38,878 nucleotides of DNA from Ichthyophthirius multifiliis. Lineage: Eukaryota; Ciliophora; Oligohymenophorea; Hymenostomatida. A model generated the notes under the pieces. The model was given only the letters and a program-made list of their open reading frames with translations. It was not told where the DNA came from and ran no database searches. This document shows, one piece after another, positions 23,136-36,411 of this stretch. The position numbers and the translations under genes were made by a program. Position 1 is the first letter of the stretch. Each line of letters opens with the position of its first letter. The stretch spans positions 1 through 38,878 of the forward strand of contig NW_004086412.1 in the NCBI RefSeq assembly GCF_000220395.1, in the 5' to 3' direction.

Positions 23136-23306
23136 ATGAAAGCTGAAATGTATTTGGGGAAGATTAATTGTTGGGATATGTAATTAGCAGTATTAGATAC
23201 TTACAGTTTTTAGGTAGATGTAAGATTTTTCAATATATAATAATTATTATAGATAGAATATAAGGCGCATAATTTTTATAAACTATTGATATTTAATAAA
23301 TTTTGA
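23136..23306 (+). CDS. Small ORF, possible first exon
   Basis: 56 codons from ATG 23136 to TGA 23304-23306, beginning MKAEMYLGKINCWDMQLAVL. The first 25 or so codons look coding and are followed by TTTTTAGGTAGATG, which could be a splice site. It is divergent from the gene starting at 23070, with 65 bp between the two ATGs. It may be a complete microprotein, a first exon, or chance. Confidence 0.22.
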
Positions 23307-23641
23307 AAATACTGAATAAAAGTATTAATTTAATCTTTTTTTTGTTTATAAAAATAATATATCTTATTTTCAGTATTTATTAAAAATATTTATATAGTTT
23401 AAATTGATTTTATGTTCTATTAGTGTCAAAAAAATTATGATTATATTGTATTTATTTTAAATTAATAGTATTATTTTTAGAATACCTTTATTAATTATCC
23501 ATTTATTTTTTTAAAAAATTTATAAGCATAATTACTATTTTTAATAAAAAATTAAATTTAAGCGCCAATTTAAATTTATTAAAAATAAAAAAAAAAAAAA
23601 TTATAAAATTATTAAAAAAAAACAAAAAAAACAAAAAGAAA
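23307..23641. other. AT-rich spacer upstream of the large helical protein
   Basis: About 335 bp of A/T with A11 and other A-rich runs just before the ATG at 23642, presumably its 5' untranslated region and promoter. Nothing else is seen. Confidence 0.45.
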
Positions 23642-26600
23642 ATGTTTAACTCGGCATATTCTAATAAAAGCAATATAATAAAAAACTTAGATTTTTATGA
23701 GAGTTTAATAAAGTAGCCATTTTATTAAACTTCAAACACCAAAAACTAACTTTAATCTTCCTAAAATATTAATACATTTTTAAATATAGTTAGAAATTTG
23801 TATAATTAAATAAAAGAATAATAAAATTCTTAATCCGTAAATATTACTGAATTTGAATAAATGATTAATATTTATAAAAGTTTAGAACAAGAAAATATTG
23901 ATGAAGAAATAATTAGCGATTTTTTATTTGTTATATAATTTTAATTAAATTTAGTATTTTCTTAAATAAATAACGAAAGTTAATTAAATCAATATTACAT
24001 TTTAATTTAGTAGAATTTTGAAAAAACTGATAAAAAAAATATATTTTTTGGCAAATAAATATGCAAGAAAATTTCTTTTAATAATTAATTATGTTTAAAC
24101 TTAATAAAACATTCTTTAAATTTATTAAATTTAAATTAAAATGAATTAAAAATTGTCGAGTTTATTTATTAAATAATAAGAAGGAATTAAGAAAGTTGTA
24201 ATTTTTTTCAAGAATTTATTTAAAAAAATTAAAGTAATTAAAATTATGTGCTGATTATAGGAAGATTATTTGCTTAGAAAAAGAAATAAAATAAAAATTA
24301 TATAAATAAAGATTATTTATAATACTATATTTAAATTTAAAATATTAAATTTAATCCAATCTAATTCAAAATTTATATAAAAATTGGAATTAAATACATT
24401 ATAAATTATTAAAATTGTTCACATTTAAAATAAGCAGCTTTAACTATGCAAAAAGACAACTTTATTTCTTCAAATTATGCTTTGCGTTTAGAAAAGTAAT
24501 TACTAGAGTTACTAAATAGTGAAAATTTAAATATTTCATCGAAAAAAGAAATTATTAATTAAATAAAAGTAAATATATATATATATATTTATATATATAT
24601 TATAAATTTATATATATTTATATTTTATATTCTTTTATCTACTTATAATTTTTATTATTCTTTTTTTTCTTTTATTTTTTTTTAATCTTATTTGACCAAA
24701 AAAAAAAAAAAGTTTAGAATAAAATTAATTTTTTTTTTTTTTTAGTATTTAAAATAAAATTACAGAAAAAAATAAAAATCAACTAATTTAAAATTAATAT
24801 ATACTTTATTAAAAAAAAAGGAAAAATGTATTCAAAATATGAAAAAATTTAGTGAATTTTTTTATGAGGAATTTATATTTATATTGAAAGGAAATGAAAA
24901 TAAAAATGATGAGAATGAGTTAAAATTTTATTTAAAAAATATTCTTTTTGAAGTTCATTAGATTTTGGTAGGTAAGACTTATGAACAAGAAAATGTAATA
25001 AATTTATAATAATTTGATAGTTAAAGAATGGATATTGCACATGAGTTTAATTAATATATCTACGATTTTTTATTAGGAGATACTTTTTTGAAAAATAATC
25101 TTATTTTAGTTTCGGATTTGGTCTTTTAGATTATGCTTTAGAATGATGTTGGGTTTATTTATAATATGTATTAAGAGGATATTATTTAGAATATTGATTT
25201 TTAATAAGAATGTGTTTTCAAGTAATTGGAAGGTTAATGGAAAGAATAGAAATACAATAAAAGTTTGACTACTAATTATGGCTTTTAGAAAATAATTAAA
25301 ATAGGTAAAGAATGTTCATTTGTTTTTGATATTTTAATAAATAATAACTCTTTTGATTAAAACTATTTAAATAAATTTTAATAATAATATTTAAACTTTT
25401 CTATTGAAGGACTTTAGAAAACAATAAATTTGAATAAAAAATATTTAGAAAATGTATTTCAAATGTAAAACTTTAAATAAATTTGTGAATAATTAGAAGC
25501 TATATTCGATAATGAATATTATATATAATTTATCAAAGTTGCTTTTTTTTATAAAATTTATTTTAGTAATGAAAATATGTTTAGATTATTTTAGAAAACA
25601 TGCTAATTTTTTAAGGATGGATAAATTAAAATTTTTGAGTCTTTAATTTTTTTTTTTAGTTTTTTGATAAAAATTTCTGGCTAGGAGATATTTTAGGATT
25701 GTAAAAAAACTATGGTATGCTTTTTTGTTGAAAACTTTTAAAATATTATCAATATTTAAATGAATCATCCTGGGAAAATTAATTTGAAGAATTCTTAAAT
25801 AAATATATTCAAATTTTTAATTAGAATTTTCTATTTAGTTGATTTTGATAATAATTCATTATTTTTTAATTTGGAAACTTTTTCAGATATAATTTCTGAG
25901 TTGCTTAATATGGAAAAACTAAGTTTTCATAAAATATATAAGATTATTTTTAATATAGATAAGTTTAGTTCTAATAAAATATATGAAAGTCTTCTAAAAA
26001 AAGTTTGTTAGAATTTCGAAAAAGATATAATATTTTTTAATCATTTTTATAAAAATATTTACATAATATATATAGCTTTTAAGTATAAATAAAATTTTAA
26101 TCAACTTCCTTCTTAGCATTAGTTTATAAATGTGCTTTATTAAGCAAGTAATATTAATGGAAATATACTAAATAGTAATTAAATTTATTAATAAAAGTCG
26201 ATTTATTTATTAATGAAAATACTCCTTATAAATGAAAATTGGAATTAAGATTTATTAAAATTCTAAATGAATACATTAAAATATACATATGTTTGTAATT
26301 TAGATGTTTTTACAAAAATAAAATAAATAAAAATCTTATTTAAATTATTGGAAAAGAATTAAAATTATTTATATGGAAATTTATCGAATTAAATAATTTA
26401 TATTTTGATTGTTTTTATATAAGATAAAGATCACATTATTAAGAAAATTTTATTTGAGAAACTATCAAAATACGTGAAAAAATATAATAATAATATTTTA
26501 ATTTAATTATTTTATTTATTTGTGAATGATGAGGATAATTAGTTGTAAAATTTATCGAAAAAATTACTTAAAAGTTTTGCTTCAAAGCATTAGTAGTTTT

Positions 26601-27100
26601 TTGATAATTTAAATAAAAAAAATCAAAATTAAAGCCTTTAATTTAATATTATGTATTTGCTTTTTATTTATTTTAATCATTTTGGAATTTTTCATGATTT
26701 AAAAAATTTGTAAAAATAAATTTCGGAAACCTTAAATATTTTGTTATTAAATCATAATAAATATAATTATCAGTTTTAATTATTAGCTTCTATGGTTAAT
26801 TAAATTTAAAGTAATTTAATTCCTTTTTAGATATTTCAAGAAGATGAATATTAATAATATATTTAAAATAATAATTTAATTGAAATTTAAAGCGCAAATG
26901 ATATTAAATGTAATTGCTAATAACTTTAATAAAAATTATTATCTTATAATCCAAATAATTAATAATAAAGGTTTGATGTTTTGTGTGAATTAACTTTAGA
27001 TTTAATAATTTAAAAGTGGATTTAGCATTACTAAAATAGTTAATTAAAGTCTATAGAAATTAATATTGAAATTCCAAAATAATATTATAAAAAAAAATGA
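23642..27100 (+). CDS. Large helical protein of unknown function (possible ARM/HEAT-like)
   Basis: Two exons, 23642-24568 and 24746-27100, joined in phase 0 across a 177-nt intron, giving 1093 residues and a TGA stop. The family was not recognised. The protein is Asn/Gln/Lys/Ile/Leu/Phe-rich and appears almost wholly alpha-helical. The C-terminal half has repeated amphipathic helix pairs, for example IKQIKILFKLLEKNQNYLYG, KDHIIKKILFEKLSKYVKKY and NQLQNLSKKLLKSFASKHQ, in the style of HEAT or ARM solenoids. No signal peptide, membrane segment or catalytic motif is seen. Both exons read through without a frame break, unlike most neighbours, so this is a real gene. A scaffold role would be the usual guess for a solenoid, but nothing in the sequence shows it. 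Confidence 0.75.
24569..24745 (+). other. Intron of the large helical protein gene
   Basis: A 177-nt intron, GTAAATATATAT to TTTTTTTAG, with an AT repeat at its 5' end and a long polypyrimidine (T) tract before the acceptor. Confidence 0.7.
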
Positions 27101-27423
27101 AATATATATTAAATTATTATTATTATTATAATTTTTCATTTTTTACATATTTTTTTCATTATTTTTTAATGAAGAAAATAAAATAACATGTTTAATTTAA
27201 AATATAAAAAATAAATTAAATTAAAATATAATTATTTATTAATAATAAAAAAATTCTTGATTATAAAATTATTTATGTAAATAAGTAATAATTATGTTAT
27301 ATATTTATAATAAATAATATAATAAAATATTTATATATGTATATAAAATAAAAACAATATTTAATTTAACATTAATTTATTTTTAATAATAAATTAAAAT
27401 TAAATATATACATAATTTTAAGA
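27101..27423. other. AT-rich spacer
   Basis: About 320 bp of A/T between the helical protein gene and the channel gene, both on the plus strand. No element is recognised. Confidence 0.45.
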
Positions 27424-27847
27424 ATGAATAATAATGCTAAAAGTAAAAACAATAAAAAATTTTAAAATCAAAATAAAAATATATATAAATATAAAAATAT
27501 GGCATTTTTAAAGAATATTTATTTTATTTTTTAATATTTTTATATTTTTATTTAAAAATAAAAAATTATAAATATATCTTAAAAAACAGAAGAAAATCAA
27601 TTATTTTAAAATCTTGCAAATATTTTTAAAAATGTAATTACTGAATAGGAAAATGAACAAAACTCAAATTTAACATATAGCTTATAAGGATTATACGAAT
27701 AAAATTATGAAAAAAATTTAGAAAATTCATTAGAAATTAATCATTTTTAATTATTAAAAAAAAAAGTAAACAAAAAAAAAAAATATTAAATAAAAATATT
27801 CAAAAATTTTACTTTTTCTTTTTCTTTTATATTAAAAATAAATATTA

Positions 27848-27911
<64 letters not shown>

Positions 27912-29427
27912 GAAAACTAATATATTATAACAAGTTTAAAATGTTATCAATGAAGACAACTTTTCAGAAACATCTATTTAAAGCCAAGAAAATTTCAGGG
28001 ATACTTATTTATAAGACATAAAAACAAATAACTATATAAAATAATTAGAAGAAGATTTCGAAGATGAATATATAATAAAAAAAAAACGGAATTAAACCTA
28101 AATATTCATTAGGTGTAATATAAATGAACGAGTTTGAAAAAGCTTAATAATTTCCAGAAACAAGCATTTTTCATATAACTTTTAAGAAAATATAATTTAT
28201 TCGATTGTAATAACATATATTTTAAAAATATATAAAAAAATAAATATCTATAGGTTAATATCATATATTTCTCATAAAATAGTAAAAAGTTAATATTTTG
28301 AAAATTTAACATTATTTGTAATCATTATCAATTCGGTAGTTTTAGCTTTAGATGACCCTACTTCATAAGATGATAATAATTAAAGTTTGGATAATTTTAT
28401 TCTTATTTTTTATTCCATAGAAATGATTTTTAAAATACTTGCATCTGGCTTTTTATTTAATAAAGAAGCATATTTGAGGGATATTTGGAATATTTTAGAT
28501 TTTATTATTGTCGGAACTGGATATATTCCATATATATTAACGTCAAATTAAGGTGTTAATCTTTCTTCTTTAAGATCTTTGAGAATTTTGAGACCTTTGA
28601 GAACTATATCTACTATAAAAAGCTTAAGAAATATATTAAATAGTCTTTTTTCTGCTGTAAATTTGTTAAAGAATTCTATTGTTGTTTTACTTTTTTTTTA
28701 CATCATATTTGCCATAGGTGGCTTATAATTATTTAGTGGAATTTTAAAAAAAAGATGCATTGAAAAAGAAACAGGAATAGAACTATATATTAATGAAAAT
28801 TTAAATTTTTCGTTTTGTGCGCATTCTAATGACTGTGTTAAATATGATAATACCAAAGAATATATTTGCGGAAAATTAATTAGTAATCCGTGTAATGACA
28901 TTGTAAATTTTGACACTTTTGGGTGGTCTTTTTTGACTGTGTTTTAAATTGTTACTATGGAGGGTTGGAGTGATATATTAAATGGGGTTTAGAAAACTTT
29001 CTCTGCATGGGCAATTATTTATTTCCTATTAGTGATTTTTATTGGGTCGTTTTTTTTAACGAATTTAACATTAGCAATTATTACAGTTAAATATAATTAA
29101 GAATCAAAAAAAGTGGAAAATAAATTAGAAGATTAATAGGATATTAAAAGTTATGATTTGCATATTTTTTTAAATAGAGGTGGTTATATTTCAAATAAAG
29201 TTAGATTTAAATATTAACAAGAAATGAAAAATAATAGAAAATAAAAAAGTTTGAGTTAATAATTTAAAGATTTTTTATAATATTCAACTTTTTAAAGTAA
29301 AAGTAAATAAAAAAAAAATACTTTAGATGGTAATTATTAATAAAATGAAAAAATTAATAAAGATAAAAATATATAATAAAATGAAGATAATGCATAAATT
29401 TATAAAATAGAAAATAAAAATAAAAAT

Positions 29428-29473
<46 letters not shown>

Positions 29474-32400
29474 TTTATTAATATACAAGATAACTTAAAT
29501 TTTTTGATTAATAATCCTTCGTCTAGTATCCATATTTTAAATAACCCTTAAATACCATAAGTATGCTAAAATAGTTTTAAAATTAATATGTAAGCTAATT
29601 CTTAAATGATATCATAAATTGTTCCTATTTAATAATGCGAATAATAATAAAGTAAAGTGAATATTATGCATAATTCAGACTAAGGAAATTTAAATTTGCT
29701 AATCATTTCAAATAATATAATTAATTCATAAAATTTAATTAATGATAGTGATAATAAAGTATAATAAAAATAAAATTATAATTAAAAATCTCCTTAAAAA
29801 GTATTAAATTTATTTCAAAGATAATAACAATATAAATAAACTAAAATTTAATAAAAATTTTTTTAAAAAAATCCTGCTGGATTGCATTTTGAAGGAATAT
29901 TAAATATAAGTAGTAAAAATACTTAAAGAAAACTTTAAAAAAGTAAAATAGCAGGTTAAAATAATTAAAAATATAATAAATAATTATCTTATTCCGATTT
30001 TGAATTTGAGAATAACAAACATGATAATATTGATGAGTTTTTGTAAAAAATAAGTGAAAATATAGATTATAAAATTTAGAAATCTTAAAATAATTAAAAA
30101 CAATAAATTGATATTTAGATAGAAAGCAATATTTATTAAAAAAAAAATTAAAGTTTTAGTTTTTTAAAAAAAGATTGTACTTTAAATAATAATAAATAAA
30201 TAAGTAATAAAAATATGAAAAATATTTAAAACTAAAACAATAATTAAAATATATAAAAATAATAAAGCAACATATATATAAATAATAAAGAAGATAATGT
30301 TTCTATTTTTTCATTAAATGAAAAAAATTAAATATAATAATATTTTATAGATTTTGACTTTAAAGAGGATATTTAATTGGAATAAAATGCAATTAATTAT
30401 AAAATAAAAAATAATAAAAAAAAAATTGAGAATAATAATGACAATTTATAAAAATAAAGAAAAAATAAAAAATTAAAAAAATAATAATAATAACAATAAT
30501 AATAAAAATTATAATAATCATAATAATAAAGATAATAAAATAGATAATTAACTATTTCAAAAAACATAAACAATTAATATCAAAATATAGTAAACGATGA
30601 AGATTTTGAAGCAGATACATTCAATCCTTTATTTATGAAGGCCCATGTTAAAAATGATTTTTATCTAGACATTTATTACGATGATGTTTTGCCTAAAAAG
30701 AAAAATCAACAAAAGGAAATTTAAAAATAGTTATAATTTTAGAAAATCAAAAATATAAGATTTCTTATTTACTATATGCAGGTTAAAAAGAAAATTTAAA
30801 AAACCAAAAAATAACCCAATTTAAAATAACAATATAAAGTTATTCCTTTAAGAGTAAATATTAGAATGATTTAAATGCAAGAAACTTATAAAAAAAACAA
30901 TGATTTTCAAAATTAATATTTTGATGATGATTCTATTAAATAATGCTTTGATAATAACCAAAATAAAAATAATAATAATGATTTTTTAAGTTTTAAAAAA
31001 GTAATAAACTTTATAAATTAAAATTCAAAAAGTAATAACTAAGTTTTAGTAAAATAAGAAATTTAAAATTTAAATAAATAAGATAATTCATTAAAAAATA
31101 ACTTTTCTAATAAAAAAAATAAACTTTTTAAGAAATCGAGTAAGGTTACAAGTAAGTCTAATTATGATTATCCGATTTAAATATGGGATTTGTAAAAAGC
31201 CAAAGAATTAATATTCTAAACCAATAAATTTATCTAAATAAATACTAATCATCTAAATAATAAAAACTTTTAAAATAAAGATTAAAATAGTTATTCATAA
31301 GATACTATATTTACATATAATAGTTAATTAAGTATAATAAACAAAAAAAATAATTTGAATTCTAATAAATAAAAAGCTAATGAAAATGAAACCGATTTAA
31401 CAGAATTGGAAAATATAAAATTTATTTAAGAACCCATTGAAATGGAATATACAAAACAAAGAAAACAATAAATAGAAAATGCTGAAAAAAATTTTGATTA
31501 TAAACTTGAATGTTAATGGTCTCTTGAGGAAGTATTGATTTAGTCTTCTTTGAATAAATCTTAAAATTAATTCGAACTAATCCTATAATCTATAACCCAC
31601 AAAAATTAAGATGTTGAACTTTATGAAGCCGGTTTATTCGGAATTTTATGTGCCTTAAGAAGACTTATTAAAAATATCGTATTATCAAAACATTTTGATA
31701 ATTTTATAATGCTATGTGTAGTTATAAATACCATAGTACTCACACTCGATGGTGTATTAAGTGAATAAGGGGAAAAAATTTTAAATTAATTTAATTTTTC
31801 TTTTACTATAATTTTCACAATAGATATGTGTTTAAAGCTATTAGGAGAAGGTATATTAGAATATATAAGTGATAGAATGAATATTTTCGATGCAATAATA
31901 GTTTGCTTAAGTTTGATTGAATTATTAATGTTGAATGGAGAAGTTGTAGGAGGTTCAAGTAAGTTTACAGCTTTTAAAAGTATAAGAATTTTAAGGGTTT
32001 TTCGTGTTTTGAGAGTTGCAAGGCTTGTGAGGAGTTTATAGTTTATGAAAATAATGATGGCGGCTATAGCGAGTAATATATCAAGTTTTATTTATATTCT
32101 TTTGTTGCTTTTTTTATTTATATTCATTTATTCTTTACTCGGAATGTAGATTTTTGGAGGAAGTTTTGATATATAAAAAAGTGGAAGAATGAATTTCAAT
32201 AATTTTTTTGAAGCTACATTGAGTGTCTTCTAATTGATGACGATTGAAAATTGGAATGATGTGGAGGTTTCGTGTCTTACTTCTAGTGCTAATATTGGGA
32301 TTTCTCTATTGTTTTTAATTAGTTGGATATTCATAGGAAATTATGTGCTTTTGAATTTACTTTTGGCTATTGTCATGGATTCTTTCAATTAAGAAGAACT

Positions 32401-35246
32401 AAAAGAAGAAACTGAAGAATATCTTTAAGGAATTGAAGTGGGATAAAATATAGATTTTAATAATCTGACTGATGAGGCTATCTATTAGAATTAAACTATA
32501 ACTAATTTAAATTATTCAGCTTTTTAATAATCTTTTGGATAAAATACAATAGCAAATATTAAGAATATGTTAATAAATGAAGAAAAGTTTTATAAAAGGT
32601 AGCAATCTATAGATGAAGATGATTATGGGCATTTATAATAATTATAAGATATTAATAATAATAATTATAAATTTAATAGTTAAAATAAATAAGATTTCTA
32701 TGATATTGAATGTGAAAATGCTTTTTTTATTTTCAGTTAATAAAATCATTTCAGAATTCTATGCTATAAAATTGTAAAACATCCAAAATTTGAAACTGTT
32801 ATTTTAATGTAAAATTATAAATATAAATGTATATATATATTTATATATATATAAATATATATATATTTACATATAATATTTTTTATCATTATTTTTTTTT
32901 AAAGTGCTATATTTTAAACTTCTATAAAACTTGTAATTGATACATATTTTGATAATTCTAATCCTTAAGATTTATAATAAGTATATATATCATAAAAAAT
33001 TGATATTATTTTTACTGTATTTTTCACCTTAGAAGCTTTCTTGAAAGCAATATCATTTGGTTTTTTATTTAATAAGAATTCCTATTTAAGAGAAGAGTGG
33101 TCATAATTGGATTTTTTCATAGTAATTTCAAGCATTATAGACATTAGTGTAGAATCCATAAACTTAAGTGTAGTAAAAATATTAAGGCTTTTGCGAACTT
33201 TAAGGCCTTTAAGATTTATTTCCCATAATAGATCTATGAAACTAATTGTAACAGCTTTATTGGAGTCTATAGGAGGTATTTTTAATGTAATAATAGTCCT
33301 TTTGTTGGTTTGGATTATGTTTGCAATTTTGGCTATTAATTTAATGAAAGGTAAACTTTATTATTGCAATTTTCCCAAAAATTATAACGTATTAAATAAT
33401 TCTATATATGAAATACACAAAAATCAGTGTGAATAAATAGAGGGTGCTTAATGGATGGTACGAGATATTAATTTTGATAATATAGGAAGTGGTATGTTGA
33501 CGTTGTTTGTGCTTTCAACTATAGAAGGATGGCCTAATTATTTATTTTATTTTATAGATTCAGATGAAAATGGGCCTTTAAAGAACAATAGTTTTTATTT
33601 TGCGCTTTATTTTGCCGTTTTTATACTTATAGGAAGTCTTTTTTTATTAAACTTGTTCGTAGCTATTATGTCTTTTAATTATAATTTAGCAGCAAAAAAG
33701 TCTAAGAATGCTTTCTTAACAGATGGGTAAGCTTAATGGATTGAATTATAGAGACTTTTAGTCAAAAGCACATTAGATTATTTAAGTATAAAACCTCCAG
33801 ATAATAAGTATTAGCTTTTAGTCTGGAGTTTTTGTGAAAATAAATATTTGGAAAGTGTGATTATGGTGTTTATTATTTTAAATATTATCACTATGGCAAT
33901 GGTTTATGAGAATTAGAATGTTTAATATGAATATATTTTAAATACTATTAATACTTTTTTTACAAGTGCATTTATCATGGAGGCTCTTTTAAAAATTATA
34001 GCTTATGGAATTAGAGGATATTTTTATAAAGGTTGGAATTAGTTTGATTTTTTTGTAGTTATGACTAGTATTTTGGATATTATAATGAGCTTTATAGGAA
34101 ATAATTTTATAAATTTTTTAATGGTAAGAAGTTAAATTGCGAGAGTTTTTAGAGTTTTAAAAGTATCAAGATTATTTAGATTGATAAAACGATTTTAGGA
34201 TTTATAGAAACTTATATAAACGGCGATTTATTCATTACCTTCTTTATTAAATGTAACATCGTTATTGTTTTTAGTTTATTTTATATTTGCAATTTTAGCT
34301 AATTTTATGTTTGGAAATATAAAGTAAATTACATATATAAAAATTAAATAATTAATTAATAAATATATATTTATTTTATATATTATATATATTTATTTAT
34401 TTATATAATTATATATTATTTTAATTGATAATTTTTTTTTAATTGAATTATTTTTTTTATTTTATATTATTGTATTTATATTTAGAGAAGGGACAATTAT
34501 TACTAGTAATAGAAATTTTTCTAATTTTCATTAATCGATAAATTTGTTATTTATATGTAGTACTGGTGAAAACTGGTATTTATATATGTTTGATTGCATT
34601 AATTAAGGAAATAATTGGGCAATATTATTTTTTGTTATTTATATAATAATTGTCTAGTTTGTTATGATGAATTTGTTTGTACTTATTATTATTGATTAGT
34701 TTGAATAAAATTATATAAACACAGAAAATCCATTAAATGAATTTTAAGAATTTGAGGAAAATTTTAAAACAGTTTGGGTTAAATATACGAAATAAAACAA
34801 TGGAATTAAAATAAATTAAAGGTTTTTAACTGATTTTTATTTGGAATTGAAAGGGCCTTAAGGGTTTGATATTGAGGAGAAGAAAAATTAATTCAGAGAT
34901 AAAATAAAAGAACATCAAAAAAATATAAAATAAGAAGAACTGGAAGCCAAGATAGAAAAATTTAAAGTTTAATAGAAATAAATTGCTGCCAAAAATATAA
35001 TGTAAATGAATATTTTGTATGATTATGAAGATGGATATGTTTACTATAATGAACTTATGTTTTTTATCTAAAAATACGCACTAAATAATTTTATTTTTGA
35101 TATAGAAAACTAAGAAAAAATACTAATAAATAAAGAATACGCAAATAAATATATAAAAGGAATTGAATTGATAAAAAAATAAGAAAAATCAACTTTTAAA
35201 AAAATTTATTTTAATAAAAAAAAAGTAAATATAAATATGTATTATA

Positions 35247-35284
<38 letters not shown>

Positions 35285-36072
35285 TATTATTTTTTTATAA
35301 TAAATCTCTATATATATATATATTTAAAAAGAAAAATTAATAATAAAAAAAGTAAAATTTTGCCAAGCAAATAAAAATAAATACTAATAAAATTGCAGGC
35401 GTAAATCCTATTGTAACAAGACTTTTTGTAGGAATGGCATTTAAGAGTTGGTTAAAATACAGTTATTAGATATAATAGAAACTATTATAAGATGATATTA
35501 AACCAAGCGATATTTCAAGTGAAAGCGATACCGATGATGATTATGATGAAGAGAAAAATTCTTTATATAATTATAGTTTTTTGGACAATAAAAAAGATGT
35601 TTTCAAAGAATTTTAAATGAGAAAAAATGCAACTAGAAGTGAAATTATTAAAAGAGAACGTGCTTCAAAATCATGTGAATAGAAAGTTTTTCCTAATATG
35701 TTAAATTTATAGAATAGAGTTTATGTTTTTTTACCTGATGCTTAGATTTATAAAGATTAATTTTTGAACTTTTCTTAAGATGATTTATATTATGATAGGA
35801 AAATCAAAGAAATATAATAAAAATAAACGGAAAGGTAAAATTTATAGGCTCCCCTTTTAAAAATTGAAAATACTTTTAATAGTATTAGTTAAATTTTTAA
35901 TCATAATTCAACAGACAAAACATAAAAAAATAATTTACCTATTTCATTTATTATGTATAATTAAAATGAGAAAAAATAAAGTATAGATAAAATTGACAAT
36001 ATTTTATAACAAATTGATTCCTTCAATTAATCTTCTAGTGATAAATAGAATTATGAGCATAATATTTGTTGA
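27424..36072 (+). CDS. Four-domain voltage-gated cation channel alpha subunit, EEEE filter (Ca2+ type)
   Basis: About 2,700 residues, with introns 27766-27912, 28207-28253, 32809-32904, 34324-34485 and 35225-35331. Four repeats of six membrane segments lie at about 28254-29100, 31640-32400, 32740-33690 and 33790-34700. Each has an S4 voltage sensor with Arg/Lys every third residue (LRSLRILRPLR; IRILRVFRVLRVARLVR; KILRLLRTLRPLR; ARVFRVLKVSRLFRLIK). The pore filters are TMEGW, TIENW, TIEGW and TGENW, so the locus is EEEE as in CaV channels rather than DEKA (NaV) or EEKE (NALCN). An EF-hand-like region and a charged tail follow repeat IV. The I-II linker is about 840 residues, extremely Asn/Gln/Lys-rich. 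In ciliates such channels carry ciliary Ca2+ currents that trigger ciliary reversal; this role is inferred from homology. Frame breaks occur at A10 28077-28086 and in the TAA/AAT repeat near 29430. The start ATG is the least certain part. Confidence 0.9.
27850..27907. repeat. (AT)n microsatellite in the first channel intron
   Basis: About 58 bp of AT dinucleotide repeat just before the acceptor TACATAG of intron 27766-27912. Confidence 0.9.
29429..29476 (+). repeat. (TAA/AAT)n coding repeat in the channel I-II linker
   Basis: About 15 trinucleotide units. In one frame they code poly-Gln (TAA), in another poly-Asn (AAT). The upstream frame enters as Gln while the downstream open frame leaves as Asn, so the reading frame changes within or next to the repeat. 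Confidence 0.85.
35225..35331 (+). other. Last channel intron with (AT)n
   Basis: A 107-nt phase-0 intron, GTAAATATAAAT to TTTAAAAAG, with an AT run at about 35251-35280. The exon after it carries INTNKIAGVNPIVTRLF and AFKSWLKYSYQIQQK, a possible calmodulin-binding helix. Confidence 0.7.
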
Positions 36073-36411
36073 ATATCTTTTTGTTTTGTTAAATTAAAAT
36101 TAATTGTATTAAAAAAATAAATAAAATAAATTTTATGAATTTTCTTTAGTCTTTAATTTTTTTGCGTTTTTATAAAATAAAGATATAATTATAATATTAA
36201 TGATTTAAAGGCAACTCTTTCATATTTGAATAAAACTTTTATTAATTTTCGTTTTAAATTAATAAATTAATTAAATAAAAAAAATAAAATAATAATAATA
36301 AAATTAATATGTTATATATATTAAAATTTTTTTAAATAATAAAAATCAAATATTTATTTTATATAAACAAAATAAATATTTTATTCATTATTTATTAATA
36401 AAAAAAAAAAA
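36073..36411. other. AT-rich spacer upstream of family copy B
   Basis: 339 bp of A/T with A-rich runs, ending in AAAAAAAAAAAA directly before ATG. It serves as the channel 3' region and the copy B promoter. No similarity to the 180 bp upstream of copy A is obvious beyond base composition. Confidence 0.45.

Noticed and set aside
28109-28916. Two minus-strand ORFs (28109-28312 and 28698-28916)
   Set aside because: Antisense to the channel's first repeat and its preceding exon; no motif of their own.
31826-33730. Three separate plus-strand ORFs (31826-32041, 33107-33436, 33455-33730) as small membrane proteins
   Set aside because: They are pieces of repeats II and III of the channel, split artificially at TAA/TAG glutamine codons.
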